Notes under the pieces: generated by a model
Seen by the model: only the letters and a program-made list of their open reading frames with translations
The model's database searches: none
Told to the model about the DNA's origin: nothing
Source: JAOUEA01 sp040511595
GTDB taxonomy: Bacteria > Actinomycetota > UBA4738 > HRBIN12
Reading direction: 5' to 3'
NCBI GenBank assembly: GCA_040511595.1
Contig: JBEVGU010000099.1
Span: 1 to 30,133, forward strand
DNA: 30,133 nt
In this document: piece by piece, positions 1 through 10,050 of the stretch
Layout: each line of letters starts with the position of its first letter
How positions within the stretch are numbered: the first letter of the stretch is position 1
Made by a program: the position numbers and the translations under genes

Positions 1-2156
1 CCCTCCTTGACGTCCTGGTACCCCTCGATCGCGATGCCGCATTCGTAGCCGGACGCGACTTCCCTGACATCGTCCTTGAACCGGCGGAGCGAACCGATCC
101 GGCCCTCGTAAACCACGACGCCGTCGCGGACGAGCCGGACGCGCGCGTCACGCGGGATCGTGCCCTGGGTCACGTAGCAGCCGGCGACGACGCCGAGCCT
201 CGGAACCCGGAAGGTCTGGCGGACCTCTGCCTGCCCGAGCTCGTGCTCCTGCTTCTCGGGGGCGAGCATGCCCGAGAGCGCAGCCTTGATGTCGTCGATC
301 GCGTCGTAGATGACGCGGTAGGTGCGGATGTCGACCCCTTCCTTCTCAGCGAGGTCGACGGCCGCCTTGTCGGGTCGCACGTTGAAGCCCACAACGATCG
401 CCTGCGACGCCACCGCGAGGGAGATGTCGCTCTCCACGATCGCACCCGCAGCGCTGCGCACGATGTTCACTCGAACCTCGTCCTGGGGCAGCTTCAGGAA
501 CGCATCGGTCAGGGCGCCCAGCGACCCTTGTACGTCGGCCTTGACCACGAGGTTGAGCTCGGGGATCTCCGCGCGCTCCGCCTGCCGGAGCAGGTCGGAC
601 AGGGTCGGCGGTCGGCTGGTGACGAGCTCGGCCGCGCGGGCCTTGGCCTCACGCTCACTCGCGACGTGGCGTGCCTCTCGCTCGTCGGCGACCTCTCGGA
701 ACTCTTCGCCCGAGGCGGGCACGGCCTCCCATCCGAGCAGCTGCACCGGCTTCGACGGCCCGGCTACCTCGACAGGGTTGCCGTTCTCGTCTTGCATCGC
801 GCGGATCTTGCAGTACGTGGTCCCCGAGACGAGCGCGTCGCCGATGTCGAGCGTGCCCCGTTGCACCAGCACCGTCGCCACGGGACCGCGACCCCTGTCG
901 AGGTGCGCCTCGATCACGGTGCCCCGCGCGCGACCCGTGGGTACACCCTTGAGCTCCTCGAGGTCGGCGACCAGCAGGATCGTCTCGAGCAGCGTGTCGA
1001 GGTTCGTCTTCGCCTTGGCCGACACGTCGACGAACTCCGTGTCGCCGCCCCATTCCGAGGGAACGACGCCACGCTCCACCAGCTGTCGGCGCACGCGCGT
1101 CGGGTCGGCGGACTCCTTGTCGACTTTGTTCACGGCCACGACGATCGGTACTCCGGCGGCCGTGGCATGGTCGAGCGCCTCCAGGGTCTGGGGCATCACG
1201 CCGTCGTCGGCCGCGACGACCAGCACGGCGATGTCGGTGACCTGGGCGCCGCGGGCGCGCATCGCGGTGAACGCCTCGTGGCCGGGAGTGTCGATGAACG
1301 TGATGTCGCGATCGCCCACGTGCGCCTGGTAGGCGCCGATGTGCTGGGTGATGCCGCCGAACTCGCCCGCGACCACGTCGGTCTCGCGGATCGCGTCGAG
1401 CAGCTTCGTCTTGCCGTGGTCGACGTGTCCCATGACCGTGACGACCGGCGGCCGCGGCACCAGCAACGCCTCGTCGATCTCGTCGTCATGATCCTCCTCG
1501 ACGAGCTCGTCCTCGAGACCGACGACCTCGGCCTCCATGCCGAGCTCGCTGGCCACCATGCCGATCGCCTCGTCGGACAGCGAAGTGGTCGCGGTCGCCA
1601 TCTCGCCCGCCAGGAACAGGATCTTCACGATGTCGGCGGGCCCCGTGCCGACCTTCTCGGCGATCGCCTGCGGCGTGGCCCCGTGCACGACGCGCAGCGT
1701 CGGTGTCGTGGGCTCGGCGGGCGTGTGCGCCACGCGTGGCGGGCGACGGGCGCCGGGGCCTGCGGGCGCGGCCGGCGCGGGAGCCTCAGCCGCCGTGGCG
1801 GGTTCGGGAGCGGGGAGCACGGCCGGCTCCACCTGGGTGGGCGCAGCAGGCGCCGGCTCTCCGGCGGTCGACACGGTCCGGTCGGGGGCTTCGGCCTGCG
1901 CCACTGCCGTCTCCGGACCCGGGGCAGGGGCCTTCTTCCGCGCGGCCTTCGGCTTGCGCGGCTGCGGCGGCGGCTCGAGCACCTCCCGGCGCTTCGGGGC
2001 CTCGGTGACCTTGCCCCCGGATGCCCTGAGCCGCGGCACGAGGTCCTCGGGCACGCTGGAGGAGGCGGACTTCCCCGCCACTCCCATCTGCTCCAGCGTC
2101 CCCAGCAGCTCTTTGCTGGTGACACCGAGTTCCTTCGCCAGTTCGTGGACCCTCAC
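1..2156 (-). CDS. infB: translation initiation factor IF-2 (3' end beyond window)
   Basis: IF2 is the GTPase that places fMet-tRNA on the 30S subunit and promotes subunit joining. 718 codons are visible. An IF2_N-type segment (about residues 2-45) is followed by a Pro/Ala/Glu-rich linker (about 52-150) and a second IF2_N-like segment (about 153-212). The G domain has GHVDHGKT at 243-250, DTPGHE from 289 and NKVD at 343-346, and beta-barrel and C-terminal domains follow. The last visible residues (YQDVKEG) match the end of domain IV, so only about 15-20 residues are missing. The chosen GTG start at 2156-2154 overlaps the TGA of the YlxR gene (GTGA). The start is immediately followed by the family's N-terminal helix (VHELAKELGV), so it is well supported. 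The N-terminal region is shorter than in Streptomyces or Mycobacterium IF2. Confidence 0.97.
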   Translation of the reverse strand, partial: MRVHELAKELGVTSKELLGTLEQMGVAGKSASSSVPEDLVPRLRASGGKVTEAPKRREVLEPPPQPRKPKAARKKAPAPGPETAVAQAEAPDRTVSTAGEPAPAAPTQVEPAVLPAPEPATAAEAPAPAAPAGPGARRPPRVAHTPAEPTTPTLRVVHGATPQAIAEKVGTGPADIVKILFLAGEMATATTSLSDEAIGMVASELGMEAEVVGLEDELVEEDHDDEIDEALLVPRPPVVTVMGHVDHGKTKLLDAIRETDVVAGEFGGITQHIGAYQAHVGDRDITFIDTPGHEAFTAMRARGAQVTDIAVLVVAADDGVMPQTLEALDHATAAGVPIVVAVNKVDKESADPTRVRRQLVERGVVPSEWGGDTEFVDVSAKAKTNLDTLLETILLVADLEELKGVPTGRARGTVIEAHLDRGRGPVATVLVQRGTLDIGDALVSGTTYCKIRAMQDENGNPVEVAGPSKPVQLLGWEAVPASGEEFREVADEREARHVASEREAKARAAELVTSRPPTLSDLLRQAERAEIPELNLVVKADVQGSLGALTDAFLKLPQDEVRVNIVRSAAGAIVESDISLAVASQAIVVGFNVRPDKAAVDLAEKEGVDIRTYRVIYDAIDDIKAALSGMLAPEKQEHELGQAEVRQTFRVPRLGVVAGCYVTQGTIPRDARVRLVRDGVVVYEGRIGSLRRFKDDVREVASGYECGIAIEGYQDVKE

Positions 2157-2428
2157 GCCGCTCCAATCCGCTCGATCTCGATCATCAGCCTACCGACTTC
2201 ATCGGGGCCGAGCCCCGTTCGCAACGCCTTGCCCAGCACGCCGGGACGGCTCGCCGCCTCGAGGCACGCGGCATCGCGGTGCACGTACGCCCCCCGGCCC
2301 TGCGCCCTCGACTCCGGGTCGACCGACACACCCTGCCGTCCCGCGACCACGCGGAGGAGGTCGGCCTTGGGCGCCCGGACTCGACACCCGACGCACGTCC
2401 GGATCGGTCCGGGCGCCAGCGCCGTCAC
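2153..2428 (-). CDS. ylxR: YlxR family RNA-binding protein
   Basis: A 91-residue protein between nusA and infB, the usual place for YlxR (DUF448). It shows the family signature: RTCVGCR near residues 10-16, then RAPKADLLRVV, and GRGAYVHRD followed by CLEAA in the second half. YlxR proteins are small basic proteins implicated in RNA binding and transcription of translation genes; the exact role here cannot be read from the sequence. The reading frame stays open upstream inside nusA, but the GTG at 2428-2426 overlaps the nusA TGA (GTGA) and gives the normal family length. The 3' end overlaps infB by four bases, so nusA, ylxR and infB are probably translationally coupled. Confidence 0.93.
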   Translation of the reverse strand: MTALAPGPIRTCVGCRVRAPKADLLRVVAGRQGVSVDPESRAQGRGAYVHRDAACLEAASRPGVLGKALRTGLGPDEVGRLMIEIERIGAA

Positions 2429-3633
2429 TCCGGGGCCGGAACCTCCTGAGGAGCCGCGGGAGCCGCAGCCTCCGCGGGCTCGGGAGCCTCGGCCGGCTCG
2501 GCAGCCACCGGCGCCTCTCGAGCCTCGGCCTCTCCGGGAACCTCGGGAACCGGTGCCTCTGCGGCCAGAGCGGCCGCCGCCGCTCGAGCCTCGTCGGCCA
2601 CCTGCGTCTCCGACTTGATGTCGATGCGCCACCCGGTCAGCCGAGCGGCGAGGCGCGCGTTCTGGCCTTCCTTGCCGATCGCGAGCGAGAGCTGGTAGTC
2701 GGGCACGATCACCATCGCGGTGCCCGTCTCCTCGTCGATGCGCACTTCCTTCACCTTGGCCGGCTGCAGCGCGTTCGCCACGAACTCCGCCGAGTTCTCC
2801 GACCAGGGCACGACATCGATCTTCTCGCCCCGCAGCTCGTTCACGACCATGCGGACTCGGGAGCCCTTCGGTCCGACGCACGCGCCCACGGGGTCCACCC
2901 CGGGCTCGTTCGAGAGCACGCCGATCTTCGAGCGGTGCCCGGGCTCACGGGCCACCGCCCTGATCTCGACGATGCCCTCCTCGACCTCGGGCACCTCCAT
3001 CGCGAAGAGCGCGCGCAGCAGCCCCGGGTGCGACCGGCTCACCACGATCTGCGGGCCCTTCGTGCCCTTGCGGACCTCGGTGATGTAGGCCTTCAGGCGC
3101 TCCCCGTGTCGGTAGGGCTCGGTCGGCACCTGCTCGGCCTGCGGCAGCAGCGCCTCGACCTTGCCCAGGTCGAGCAGCGTGTAGCGGCGCTCCTGCTGTT
3201 GCACGATGCCCGTGACCACGTCGCCCTCGCGCCCTGCGAACTCTTCGTAGGTCATCTCGCGCTCGGCGTCGCGGAGCTTCTGGAAGATCACCTGCTTGGC
3301 GGTCTGCGCCCCGATGCGACCCTTGAACTCGTCGGTGACCTCGACCTCTTCCTCGCCCAGGACCTTCATCTCGAGCGTGGGCTCGGCTCCCTCCTCGGTC
3401 GGCAGCACCTCGATCTCCTCGAGGTCCTGCTTCCACATGCGGAGGTCGCCGCTCTCCGGATCGATCTCGGCCCTGAACCCCACGAAGTCGTCATCGGCAT
3501 TGGGGTTCTCCTGCTTCCACCAGGTCTTGTAGGCGCTCGCCATCGCTTCCTCGAGCCCTTGCAGGATCGTCTCGAAGGCGACGCCCTTCTCCCGTTCCAG
3601 TTCCCGCAGCGCGGCGATCATCTCGGCGTTCAT
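2425..3633 (-). CDS. nusA: transcription termination/antitermination protein NusA
   Basis: NusA binds RNA polymerase and nascent RNA and modulates pausing, termination and antitermination. The 402-residue product has the NusA N-terminal domain (about 1-130), an S1 domain (about 136-200), a first KH domain with GPKGSRV at 254-260, and a second KH domain with IGKEGQNARLAARL starting at 319. The E. coli-type acidic repeat domains are absent. Instead, residues about 345-402 form an Ala/Glu/Pro-rich, probably disordered acidic tail. The ATG at 3633-3631 overlaps the rimP stop (ATGA), and the gene ends in a GTGA overlap with ylxR. The order rimP-nusA-ylxR-infB is the standard bacterial arrangement. 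Confidence 0.97.
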   Translation of the reverse strand: MNAEMIAALRELEREKGVAFETILQGLEEAMASAYKTWWKQENPNADDDFVGFRAEIDPESGDLRMWKQDLEEIEVLPTEEGAEPTLEMKVLGEEEVEVTDEFKGRIGAQTAKQVIFQKLRDAEREMTYEEFAGREGDVVTGIVQQQERRYTLLDLGKVEALLPQAEQVPTEPYRHGERLKAYITEVRKGTKGPQIVVSRSHPGLLRALFAMEVPEVEEGIVEIRAVAREPGHRSKIGVLSNEPGVDPVGACVGPKGSRVRMVVNELRGEKIDVVPWSENSAEFVANALQPAKVKEVRIDEETGTAMVIVPDYQLSLAIGKEGQNARLAARLTGWRIDIKSETQVADEARAAAAALAAEAPVPEVPGEAEAREAPVAAEPAEAPEPAEAAAPAAPQEVPAPE

Positions 3634-4097
3634 GCGTTGCTCCTCTTCAGTTCGGCGCTCCAGTCGACGACCGTCCGGGCCGACCGGACGTCGGCATGGG
3701 CCAGCCGGAGCTCACCCGCCGCGACGGCGAGCGTGATGCCCTCGTCGTCGGCGCCGACCAGCTCGCCCGTGTGGGTCGTCGCCCCGGCCATGGGCGCCGT
3801 GGTCCTCACCCTGACTCGCTCCCCGACCGCCCGGCGGAAATGCTCGGGCCGCTTCAGCGACCGCTCGACGCCAGGCGAGGACACCTGCAGGTCGTAGGGC
3901 CCGGTCCCGTACCCCTCGAGGTCGAGGTGGCGCGAGACGCGCTCCGTGAGGTGCGCCAGGGTGTCGATATCGACGCCGCCAGGGCCGTCGACGACGACTC
4001 GCAGCACCGTGCGACCGCCTTCCCGACCCTGGGTCACGTCGTACAGCTCGAAACCTTCGGCCTCGATGAGGGGCCGCAGCAGCGCTTCCACGTCCAC
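3630..4097 (-). CDS. rimP: ribosome maturation factor RimP
   Basis: RimP assists 30S subunit maturation. The product has the N-terminal alpha/beta domain with EAEGFELYDV and the conserved VDID and SPGVERSLKRP segments, then the C-terminal SH3-like barrel. I chose the GTG at 4097-4095 (155 residues, typical family length). It is preceded at seven bases by GGGGAGGG, and the first residues (VDVEALLRPLIEAEGFEL) align with known RimP starts. An upstream in-frame GTG at 4151 would add 18 residues (SGGGLAPTFSFVGEGRA) not expected in the family. The stop overlaps nusA by four bases. A promoter-like TATACT lies about 80 bases upstream of the chosen start. Confidence 0.93.
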   Translation of the reverse strand: MDVEALLRPLIEAEGFELYDVTQGREGGRTVLRVVVDGPGGVDIDTLAHLTERVSRHLDLEGYGTGPYDLQVSSPGVERSLKRPEHFRRAVGERVRVRTTAPMAGATTHTGELVGADDEGITLAVAAGELRLAHADVRSARTVVDWSAELKRSNA

Positions 4098-4104
4098 CGC
4101 GCGA

Positions 4105-4112
4105 CCCTCCCC
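4105..4112 (-). promoter_or_regulatory. ribosome binding site deciding the rimP start
   Basis: GGGGAGGG on the minus strand lies seven bases before the GTG at 4097. The alternative GTG at 4151 has no comparable site, which is the main reason for choosing the shorter RimP. Confidence 0.6.
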
Positions 4113-4176
4113 TACGAACGAGAAGGTGGGCGCGAGCCCACCTCCGGACACCCTTCGTCAACTCGTGTTCGACCCC

Positions 4177-4182
4177 AGTATA
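4177..4182 (-). promoter_or_regulatory. candidate -10 box for rimP-nusA-ylxR-infB
   Basis: TATACT on the minus strand sits in the roughly 150-base gap between proS and rimP. It would start transcription near 4170, giving a leader of about 70 bases. I see no clear -35 hexamer at the normal distance, so this rests on the -10 match and the context. The rest of the gap (4183-4246) is GC-rich with only short, weak inverted repeats. Confidence 0.4.
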
Positions 4183-4246
4183 GCCCACGACCTGCGGGAA
4201 CGGCCCGGCGGGCCCTCATCCACGGCCCGGAGCGGCCCCGAGCGCG

Positions 4247-5956
4247 CTACGGGGCGACCGCAAGCAGATCGACCGCCGCCTGAACGGCGGACTCCACCGC
4301 CGCGCTGGAGCGCTGTCCCGTGGCCCGCAGCTTCAGGTCGACCGTTCCCTCGCCGAGCCCTCGCTTGCCCACGGTGACCTGCACGGGATATCCGATCAGA
4401 TCGGCGTCGGCGAACTTCACGCCCGCCCGCTCGTCTCGGTCGTCGAGCAGGGCCTCGATCCCTCGGTCGAGGAGCTCAGCGTGGATGCGCTCGGCCTGCG
4501 TGCGAACCGGCCCGTCGTCGGCGTTCGCCATGATCACGGCGACCTGGAACGGCGCCAGGTGCTTCGGCCACACGATGCCCTGATCGTCGTGGTGCTGCTC
4601 GACCACCGCGGCCATGATCCTCGTGATGCCGACGCCGTAGCTCCCCATCAGGTAGGGCTTCTCCGAGCCATCCTCGTCCTGGAACGTCGCGTCGAGCGGT
4701 GCCGAGTACATCGTCCCGAGCTGATAGATGTGCCCGACCACGATCGAGCGTCCGACCTCGAGCTCGCCCCCGTCGATGGGGCATCGATCGCCGTCGCGGA
4801 TCTCGACCAAGTCCTCCCATCGATCCACGGTGAAATCACGGCCGACGTTCGCGCCGGTCACGTGCGTGTCGGGCTTGTTCGCGCCCGTCACCCAGTTCGC
4901 GCCCGCACGCACCGAGTGATCGGCCAGCACGATGACGTCGTCACCGAACCCCTGCGGGCCGACGTAGCCCTTGGCGTAGCCGAGTCGTTCGAAGTCGTCG
5001 TCGTCGAAGGCGCGCACGACCTTCGGGAAATGCAGCCTGGCGAGTTTCTTCAGGCTCACCTCGCGGTCGCCCGGCACGAGCACGGCCACGACCTTCCCGT
5101 CGATGTCGAACATGATGCTCTTCAACGTCCGGTCCTCGTCGACGCCCAGCTGCGTCGCGACGAGCTCGATCGTGGCCGCGCCGGGGGTGTCGACCTCGGC
5201 CATGGCCTCGAGCTCGGCCTCGTCGAGCGGCGGTGGCGCCTGGGGCGTGGCGGACTCGGTGTCGGCGAGGTAGTCGCCGTTCACGCATCGAACGAACAGG
5301 TCCTCGCCAACGTCGGCCAGCGCGATGAACTCGTGGTTGATGCTGCCGCCGATCGTGCCCGGATCAGCCTCGACGATCTGGTGATCGAGGCCGAGACGGT
5401 CGAACACGCGCTCGTATGCCTCGTACATGATGCGGTAGCTCTCGCGCATGCCCTCGTCGTCGCGATCGAACGAGTAGGCGTCCTTCATGAGGAACTCGCG
5501 CCCACGCAGCAGGCCGAACCTGGGCCGCTTCTCGTCGCGGTACTTCCATTCGACCTGGAAGAGATTGATCGGCAGGTCGCGATAGCTCGGCAGGTCGCCT
5601 GCCACGAGGGGCGCGAAGACCTCCTCCTCCGTCGGGCCGAGCATCATCTCGCGGCCGTGGCGATCCTCGAGCTTGAAGACCTCGTCGCCGTAGGCCTGCC
5701 AGCGGCCCGTCGCCTTCCACGGCTCCGCGGGCAGCACGATGGGCACCCGCACCTCGATCGAGCCGGCGGCCTCCATCTCCTCGCGCACGACCTGCTCGAT
5801 CGTCCGCATCACGCGAAGGGCGAGCGGCAGGTAGCTGTAGATGCCGGCCGTGAGACGCCGGATGAAGCCGGCCCGGAGCAACAGCCGGTGCGAGGCGATC
5901 TCGGCGTCGGCCGGATCGTCGCGCAGCGTCGGGACGAACAGCTTCGACAGGCGCAT
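4247..5956 (-). CDS. proS: prolyl-tRNA synthetase
   Basis: Charges tRNA-Pro with proline. The 569-residue product is the long bacterial type (E. coli form about 572). Class II motifs are visible: GPTEEE near 108-113, the motif 2 region YRDEKRPRFGLLRGREF at 139-155, and motif 3 GSYGVGITR at 438-446. Residues about 220-395 form the YbaK-like insertion domain that edits mischarged Ala-tRNA-Pro; a lysine in TLKS near 279 matches the position of a functional editing lysine. The anticodon-binding domain lies about 468-569. I chose the ATG at 5956-5954 because it begins the conserved MRLSKLFVPTLRD. No Shine-Dalgarno sequence precedes it, and a -10-like TATCCT ends ten bases upstream, so the mRNA may be nearly leaderless. 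Confidence 0.97.
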   Translation of the reverse strand: MRLSKLFVPTLRDDPADAEIASHRLLLRAGFIRRLTAGIYSYLPLALRVMRTIEQVVREEMEAAGSIEVRVPIVLPAEPWKATGRWQAYGDEVFKLEDRHGREMMLGPTEEEVFAPLVAGDLPSYRDLPINLFQVEWKYRDEKRPRFGLLRGREFLMKDAYSFDRDDEGMRESYRIMYEAYERVFDRLGLDHQIVEADPGTIGGSINHEFIALADVGEDLFVRCVNGDYLADTESATPQAPPPLDEAELEAMAEVDTPGAATIELVATQLGVDEDRTLKSIMFDIDGKVVAVLVPGDREVSLKKLARLHFPKVVRAFDDDDFERLGYAKGYVGPQGFGDDVIVLADHSVRAGANWVTGANKPDTHVTGANVGRDFTVDRWEDLVEIRDGDRCPIDGGELEVGRSIVVGHIYQLGTMYSAPLDATFQDEDGSEKPYLMGSYGVGITRIMAAVVEQHHDDQGIVWPKHLAPFQVAVIMANADDGPVRTQAERIHAELLDRGIEALLDDRDERAGVKFADADLIGYPVQVTVGKRGLGEGTVDLKLRATGQRSSAAVESAVQAAVDLLAVAP

Positions 5957-5965
5957 GGCGGGCAC

Positions 5966-5971
5966 AGGATA
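5966..5971 (-). promoter_or_regulatory. candidate -10 box of a near-leaderless proS
   Basis: TATCCT on the minus strand ends ten bases before the proS ATG, which would place the transcription start about 3-4 bases upstream of the ATG. No ribosome binding site is present. No convincing -35 hexamer is visible. Confidence 0.35.
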
Positions 5972-6029
5972 CCGACCGACGCCGGGCCCCGGCTCCGCCC
6001 AGGGCCCCCCTCGCCCGGGACGATGTCGC

Positions 6030-7820
6030 TCAGGCGACGCAGGCCCCCGCATCGATCCGGAACCGGACGATTCGGGTCGCCCACTTCCATTGACCGGTCT
6101 TCCTGTAGTGCTGCTGGGTGTAGAAGAACGTGCAGCCGTCCTCGGCCACGGTCATGGCGGAGTAGTCGCCCCACCGGCCGTGCCGCCCCTTCTCGGACCC
6201 TCGGCCCGCGAACACCTTCCGCTCGGCCAAATCGAGCGTGTTCGCCGGCGCCCCGGCCGTGCGCCCGGCGATCGCGATCGACGGGAAGAGGCGCCTGCTC
6301 GACAGCGAGTAGCCGACGGCGATGTTGCCGGCCGCATCCATCGCTGCGCTGCCCATCCAGCGGCTCTTCTTGTTGTCGGGGGCGTAGGTGCCCTGATTCA
6401 CGATCGCCCAGCCGCCGCCCGCGTCCTGCAGCTCGTACCAGCGGAGTCCGGCCTTGCCCTTCGAGGCCCGCACGGTCTGCGCCACGACCAGCCGCTCGTC
6501 GTTCGCCCCGAGCTTGCGGTACTGCAGGCGGAACATCAGGCGGTCGTTCAACGCGTCGACCTTGTTCTTCGTGTCCTTCTGCGGGATGCAGAAGGTGCGG
6601 CCCCTCCCGCAGATCCACGGGCTGAAGTTCGCCGTGGCGAGGTCGTCGACGTGCTCGAACGTCGAGTTCGCCGGCGTGTCCCAATCGGCGGTGAACTCCC
6701 AGACCTCGAGCTGATCGTCGGGGTAGTTGAACTCGTCGGCGTCCATCTGCAGGAACGTGTTCGGGGCGTTCGCCCCGGGCTGGCTCAAGCCGTCGGCGTC
6801 CGACGGCAGCTGCCCGCCCGCGTTGGGGTCGACGCCGAACAGGTTCACGTAGATCTGCTGAGCGGGATCGCCCGCGATCATCGCGTCGCGCTCGTAGGCG
6901 ATCGCCCCGGCGCCCCGCCACGCGAAGTCACACACCGCGGAGCTGCAGCGGAACTGGTTGAACGAGGCGAAGTACGCCGAGTTGTTGGCCGCCGGCCACA
7001 CGCCGAGCTTCGGGTAGTCGTTCAGGACGTTCACGTTCGGGTAGTCGAACTGGTAGGCGTTCCACGCGCCGGTCGGGTCGCTCGTCTCCGACACCGCGAT
7101 GCACTCCGCGAACTGCGGCGCGTTGAGGTTCAACGCGAACTGTGAGATGACCCACGCCTGGGCGTACTCGTCGTACACGACCACCGGGTCGCCGTCGTCG
7201 TGCTTGCCGCAGAGCGAGCCCGGGGCGAACAGGTCCGACATGGCCCGCGGCCCCTCGACCTTGGCGCCGGTGTCGGCGTCGTAGATCGCGAACATCACGT
7301 TCACCATCTGCACGTAGTACCCGCCGCCCACGTCGCCGTTCGGGTCCGGCGGCACGAGCTGGAATTCGTTGGCGCCGGCGCCGAGGCCGGCCCGGTTGAG
7401 GCTCGCCGGCGGGATCTTCGTAGCGCCTCGCTCGGCCTGCCGGGCCTCGTCGCCTTGGTCGAGCGAGGTGGTCGGGTCGACCGGCAGCCGTGACTCCTCG
7501 CCACCGACCTCCTCGTCGCCCTCCTCGCCGCCTTCGAGCTCGAGCTCCCGCCTCACCCAGGGCTCGATCGTCGACGGGCTGACCGGCGCCGCGACCAGCG
7601 ACCGCGTGTGGTGGGGTGTCGCGGTCCTGCCGCCCTGTGGGCTCGCGGCCGCGCCGCCCTCGCCCGACGCGGTCCCGAGCGTGCCGTCGCCGTTCGCGCC
7701 GAGCGCCCGCACCGGCCGGCTCGGCGCGCTCGTGCCTCCGCTCGAGGCGAGCGCGACGGCCCCGGCGACGAACCCGATCGCGGTCGCCGTCGCGGCGGCG
7801 CGCACCCACATCCTCTTCAA
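6030..7820 (-). CDS. exported protein of unknown function, probably propeller-like
   Basis: A 596-residue protein with an export signal (basic MKRMWVRA, then a hydrophobic Ala-rich stretch to about residue 30) and a low-complexity segment to about 130. A long region rich in Trp, Tyr, Asp and Asn follows. Repeated short motifs such as PPDPNGDVG, DPTGAWNAYQF and LNDYPKLGVWP, and RWGDYSAMTV near the C-terminus, recall a widespread class of secreted bacterial proteins with propeller-like folds. I recognise no catalytic motif and assign no function. The TTG start at 7820 is chosen because GAGGAGG lies five bases upstream; an ATG three codons further in (7811) is the alternative. The frame is open further upstream but without an export signal at its start. 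The gene is divergent from trpE and ends 73 bases before the proS start. Confidence 0.8.
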   Translation of the reverse strand: MKRMWVRAAATATAIGFVAGAVALASSGGTSAPSRPVRALGANGDGTLGTASGEGGAAASPQGGRTATPHHTRSLVAAPVSPSTIEPWVRRELELEGGEEGDEEVGGEESRLPVDPTTSLDQGDEARQAERGATKIPPASLNRAGLGAGANEFQLVPPDPNGDVGGGYYVQMVNVMFAIYDADTGAKVEGPRAMSDLFAPGSLCGKHDDGDPVVVYDEYAQAWVISQFALNLNAPQFAECIAVSETSDPTGAWNAYQFDYPNVNVLNDYPKLGVWPAANNSAYFASFNQFRCSSAVCDFAWRGAGAIAYERDAMIAGDPAQQIYVNLFGVDPNAGGQLPSDADGLSQPGANAPNTFLQMDADEFNYPDDQLEVWEFTADWDTPANSTFEHVDDLATANFSPWICGRGRTFCIPQKDTKNKVDALNDRLMFRLQYRKLGANDERLVVAQTVRASKGKAGLRWYELQDAGGGWAIVNQGTYAPDNKKSRWMGSAAMDAAGNIAVGYSLSSRRLFPSIAIAGRTAGAPANTLDLAERKVFAGRGSEKGRHGRWGDYSAMTVAEDGCTFFYTQQHYRKTGQWKWATRIVRFRIDAGACVA

Positions 7821-7825
7821 CGGAG

Positions 7826-7832
7826 CCTCCTC
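7826..7832 (-). promoter_or_regulatory. ribosome binding site deciding a TTG start
   Basis: GAGGAGG on the minus strand is five bases upstream of the TTG at 7820, supporting that rare start codon for the exported protein. Confidence 0.6.
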
Positions 7833-7870
7833 GGTCGCGGCCCTACGGGCGATGGCACGGCGTGGCGCAG

Positions 7871-7876
7871 AGGATA
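7871..7876 (-). promoter_or_regulatory. candidate -10 box for the exported protein gene
   Basis: TATCCT on the minus strand in the 132-base divergent gap would give a leader of about 45 bases. The -35 region is unclear: the nearest CTGACA is 21 bases away, too far for a standard promoter. Confidence 0.25.
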
Positions 7877-7892
7877 GCCTCGGCAGACGGCC

Positions 7893-7898
7893 GATACT
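7893..7898 (+). promoter_or_regulatory. candidate -10 box for trpE-trpG
   Basis: GATACT in the divergent gap would start transcription near 7905, about 48 bases before trpE. I see no leader peptide with tryptophan codons, no T-box and no attenuator hairpins in the leader, so no trp-specific control is evident. Confidence 0.2.
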
Positions 7899-7938
7899 GT
7901 CAGCCAACCGGGGGAACCTTTTTCGGCCATCGTTCCTC

Positions 7939-7946
7939 GGAGGAGA
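7939..7946 (+). promoter_or_regulatory. trpE ribosome binding site
   Basis: GGAGGAGA lies six bases before the GTG at 7953 and fixes the trpE start. Confidence 0.7.
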
Positions 7947-7952
7947 TCACCA

Positions 7953-9421
<1,469 letters not shown>

Positions 9422-9425
<4 letters not shown>

Positions 9426-9988
9426 TCCTCGTCGTCGACCACTACGACTCGTTCACCTACAACCTCGTGCAGCTCGTCGAGAGCCTCGGGCACGAGACCG
9501 AGGTCGTGAGGAGCGACGCCGAGCCGGCCGAGGCGCTCGCCGCCCGCGATCCTGTCGGCGTGATCCTCTCCCCGGGGCCGGGACGGCCCGAGGCCGCAGG
9601 ATGCTTCATCCACCTGCTCGAGGTGCTGCCCGCCGAGACGCCGCTGCTCGGGGTATGCCTCGGCCATCAGGCGATCGGCATCGAGTACGGCGGCACCGTG
9701 GACCGCACGGAGCCCGTGCACGGCAAGGCCTCGTCGGTACGCCACGACGGCTCGGGCATCTTCGAGGGCGTGCACGATCCGTTCGAGGCCGGCCGCTACC
9801 ACTCCCTGGTCGTGGAGCGGAGCGACCTGCCCGAGGAGCTCGTGCTCACCGCGTGGACCGACGACGGGCTCGTGATGGCCACCCGGCATCGCCGGCTCCC
9901 CCGGTTCGGCGTGCAGTTCCACCCCGAGAGCATCCTCACCCCCGAGGGCCCGAAGATCGTGCGGAACTTCCTGGCGCTCACGCGCTGA
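9422..9988 (+). CDS. trpG: anthranilate synthase component II (glutamine amidotransferase)
   Basis: Class I glutamine amidotransferase that hydrolyses glutamine and passes ammonia to TrpE. The 188-residue product starts with MILVVDHYDSFTYNLVQ and has the nucleophile elbow GVCLGHQ (Cys79) and the catalytic His167 and Glu169 in FHPES. ILSPGPG at 48-54 forms the oxyanion-hole region. The ATG overlaps the trpE TGA by four bases, so the subunits are probably made in a coupled ratio. The protein could also serve PabB if one exists elsewhere, as amphibolic subunits do in other bacteria; the partner TrpE here makes the tryptophan role primary. Confidence 0.95.
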
Positions 9989-10015
9989 GCGACGCGTTCG
10001 GCAGGCCGCCCGCAG

Positions 10016-10024
10016 TGCTACGTT
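10016..10024 (+). promoter_or_regulatory. candidate extended -10 promoter
   Basis: TGCTACGTT resembles an extended -10 element (TGn plus hexamer) and lies about 27 bases before the ATG at 10051, in the 62-base gap after trpG. TTCGGC 16 bases upstream of the hexamer is a poor -35. The gene may instead be read through from trpG. Confidence 0.25.
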
Positions 10025-10050
10025 TCCCGCCCACCGAGGGAAGGGACGCG

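Noticed and set aside
243..2618. Open frame of 791 codons on the plus strand
   Set aside because: It is antisense to infB, ylxR and nusA, is full of Arg/His/Asp/Leu as expected for the complement of GC-rich genes, and matches no family.
1537..3897. Open frame of 786 codons on the plus strand
   Set aside because: Antisense to infB, nusA and rimP, which are certain; composition is typical of a shadow frame.
4202..4214. GGCCC-GGC-GGGCC as a proS terminator
   Set aside because: Only five base pairs and a three-base loop with no T-tract; expected by chance in this composition.
4481..6625. Open frame of 714 codons on the plus strand
   Set aside because: Antisense to proS and the exported protein; no motif and no ribosome binding site.
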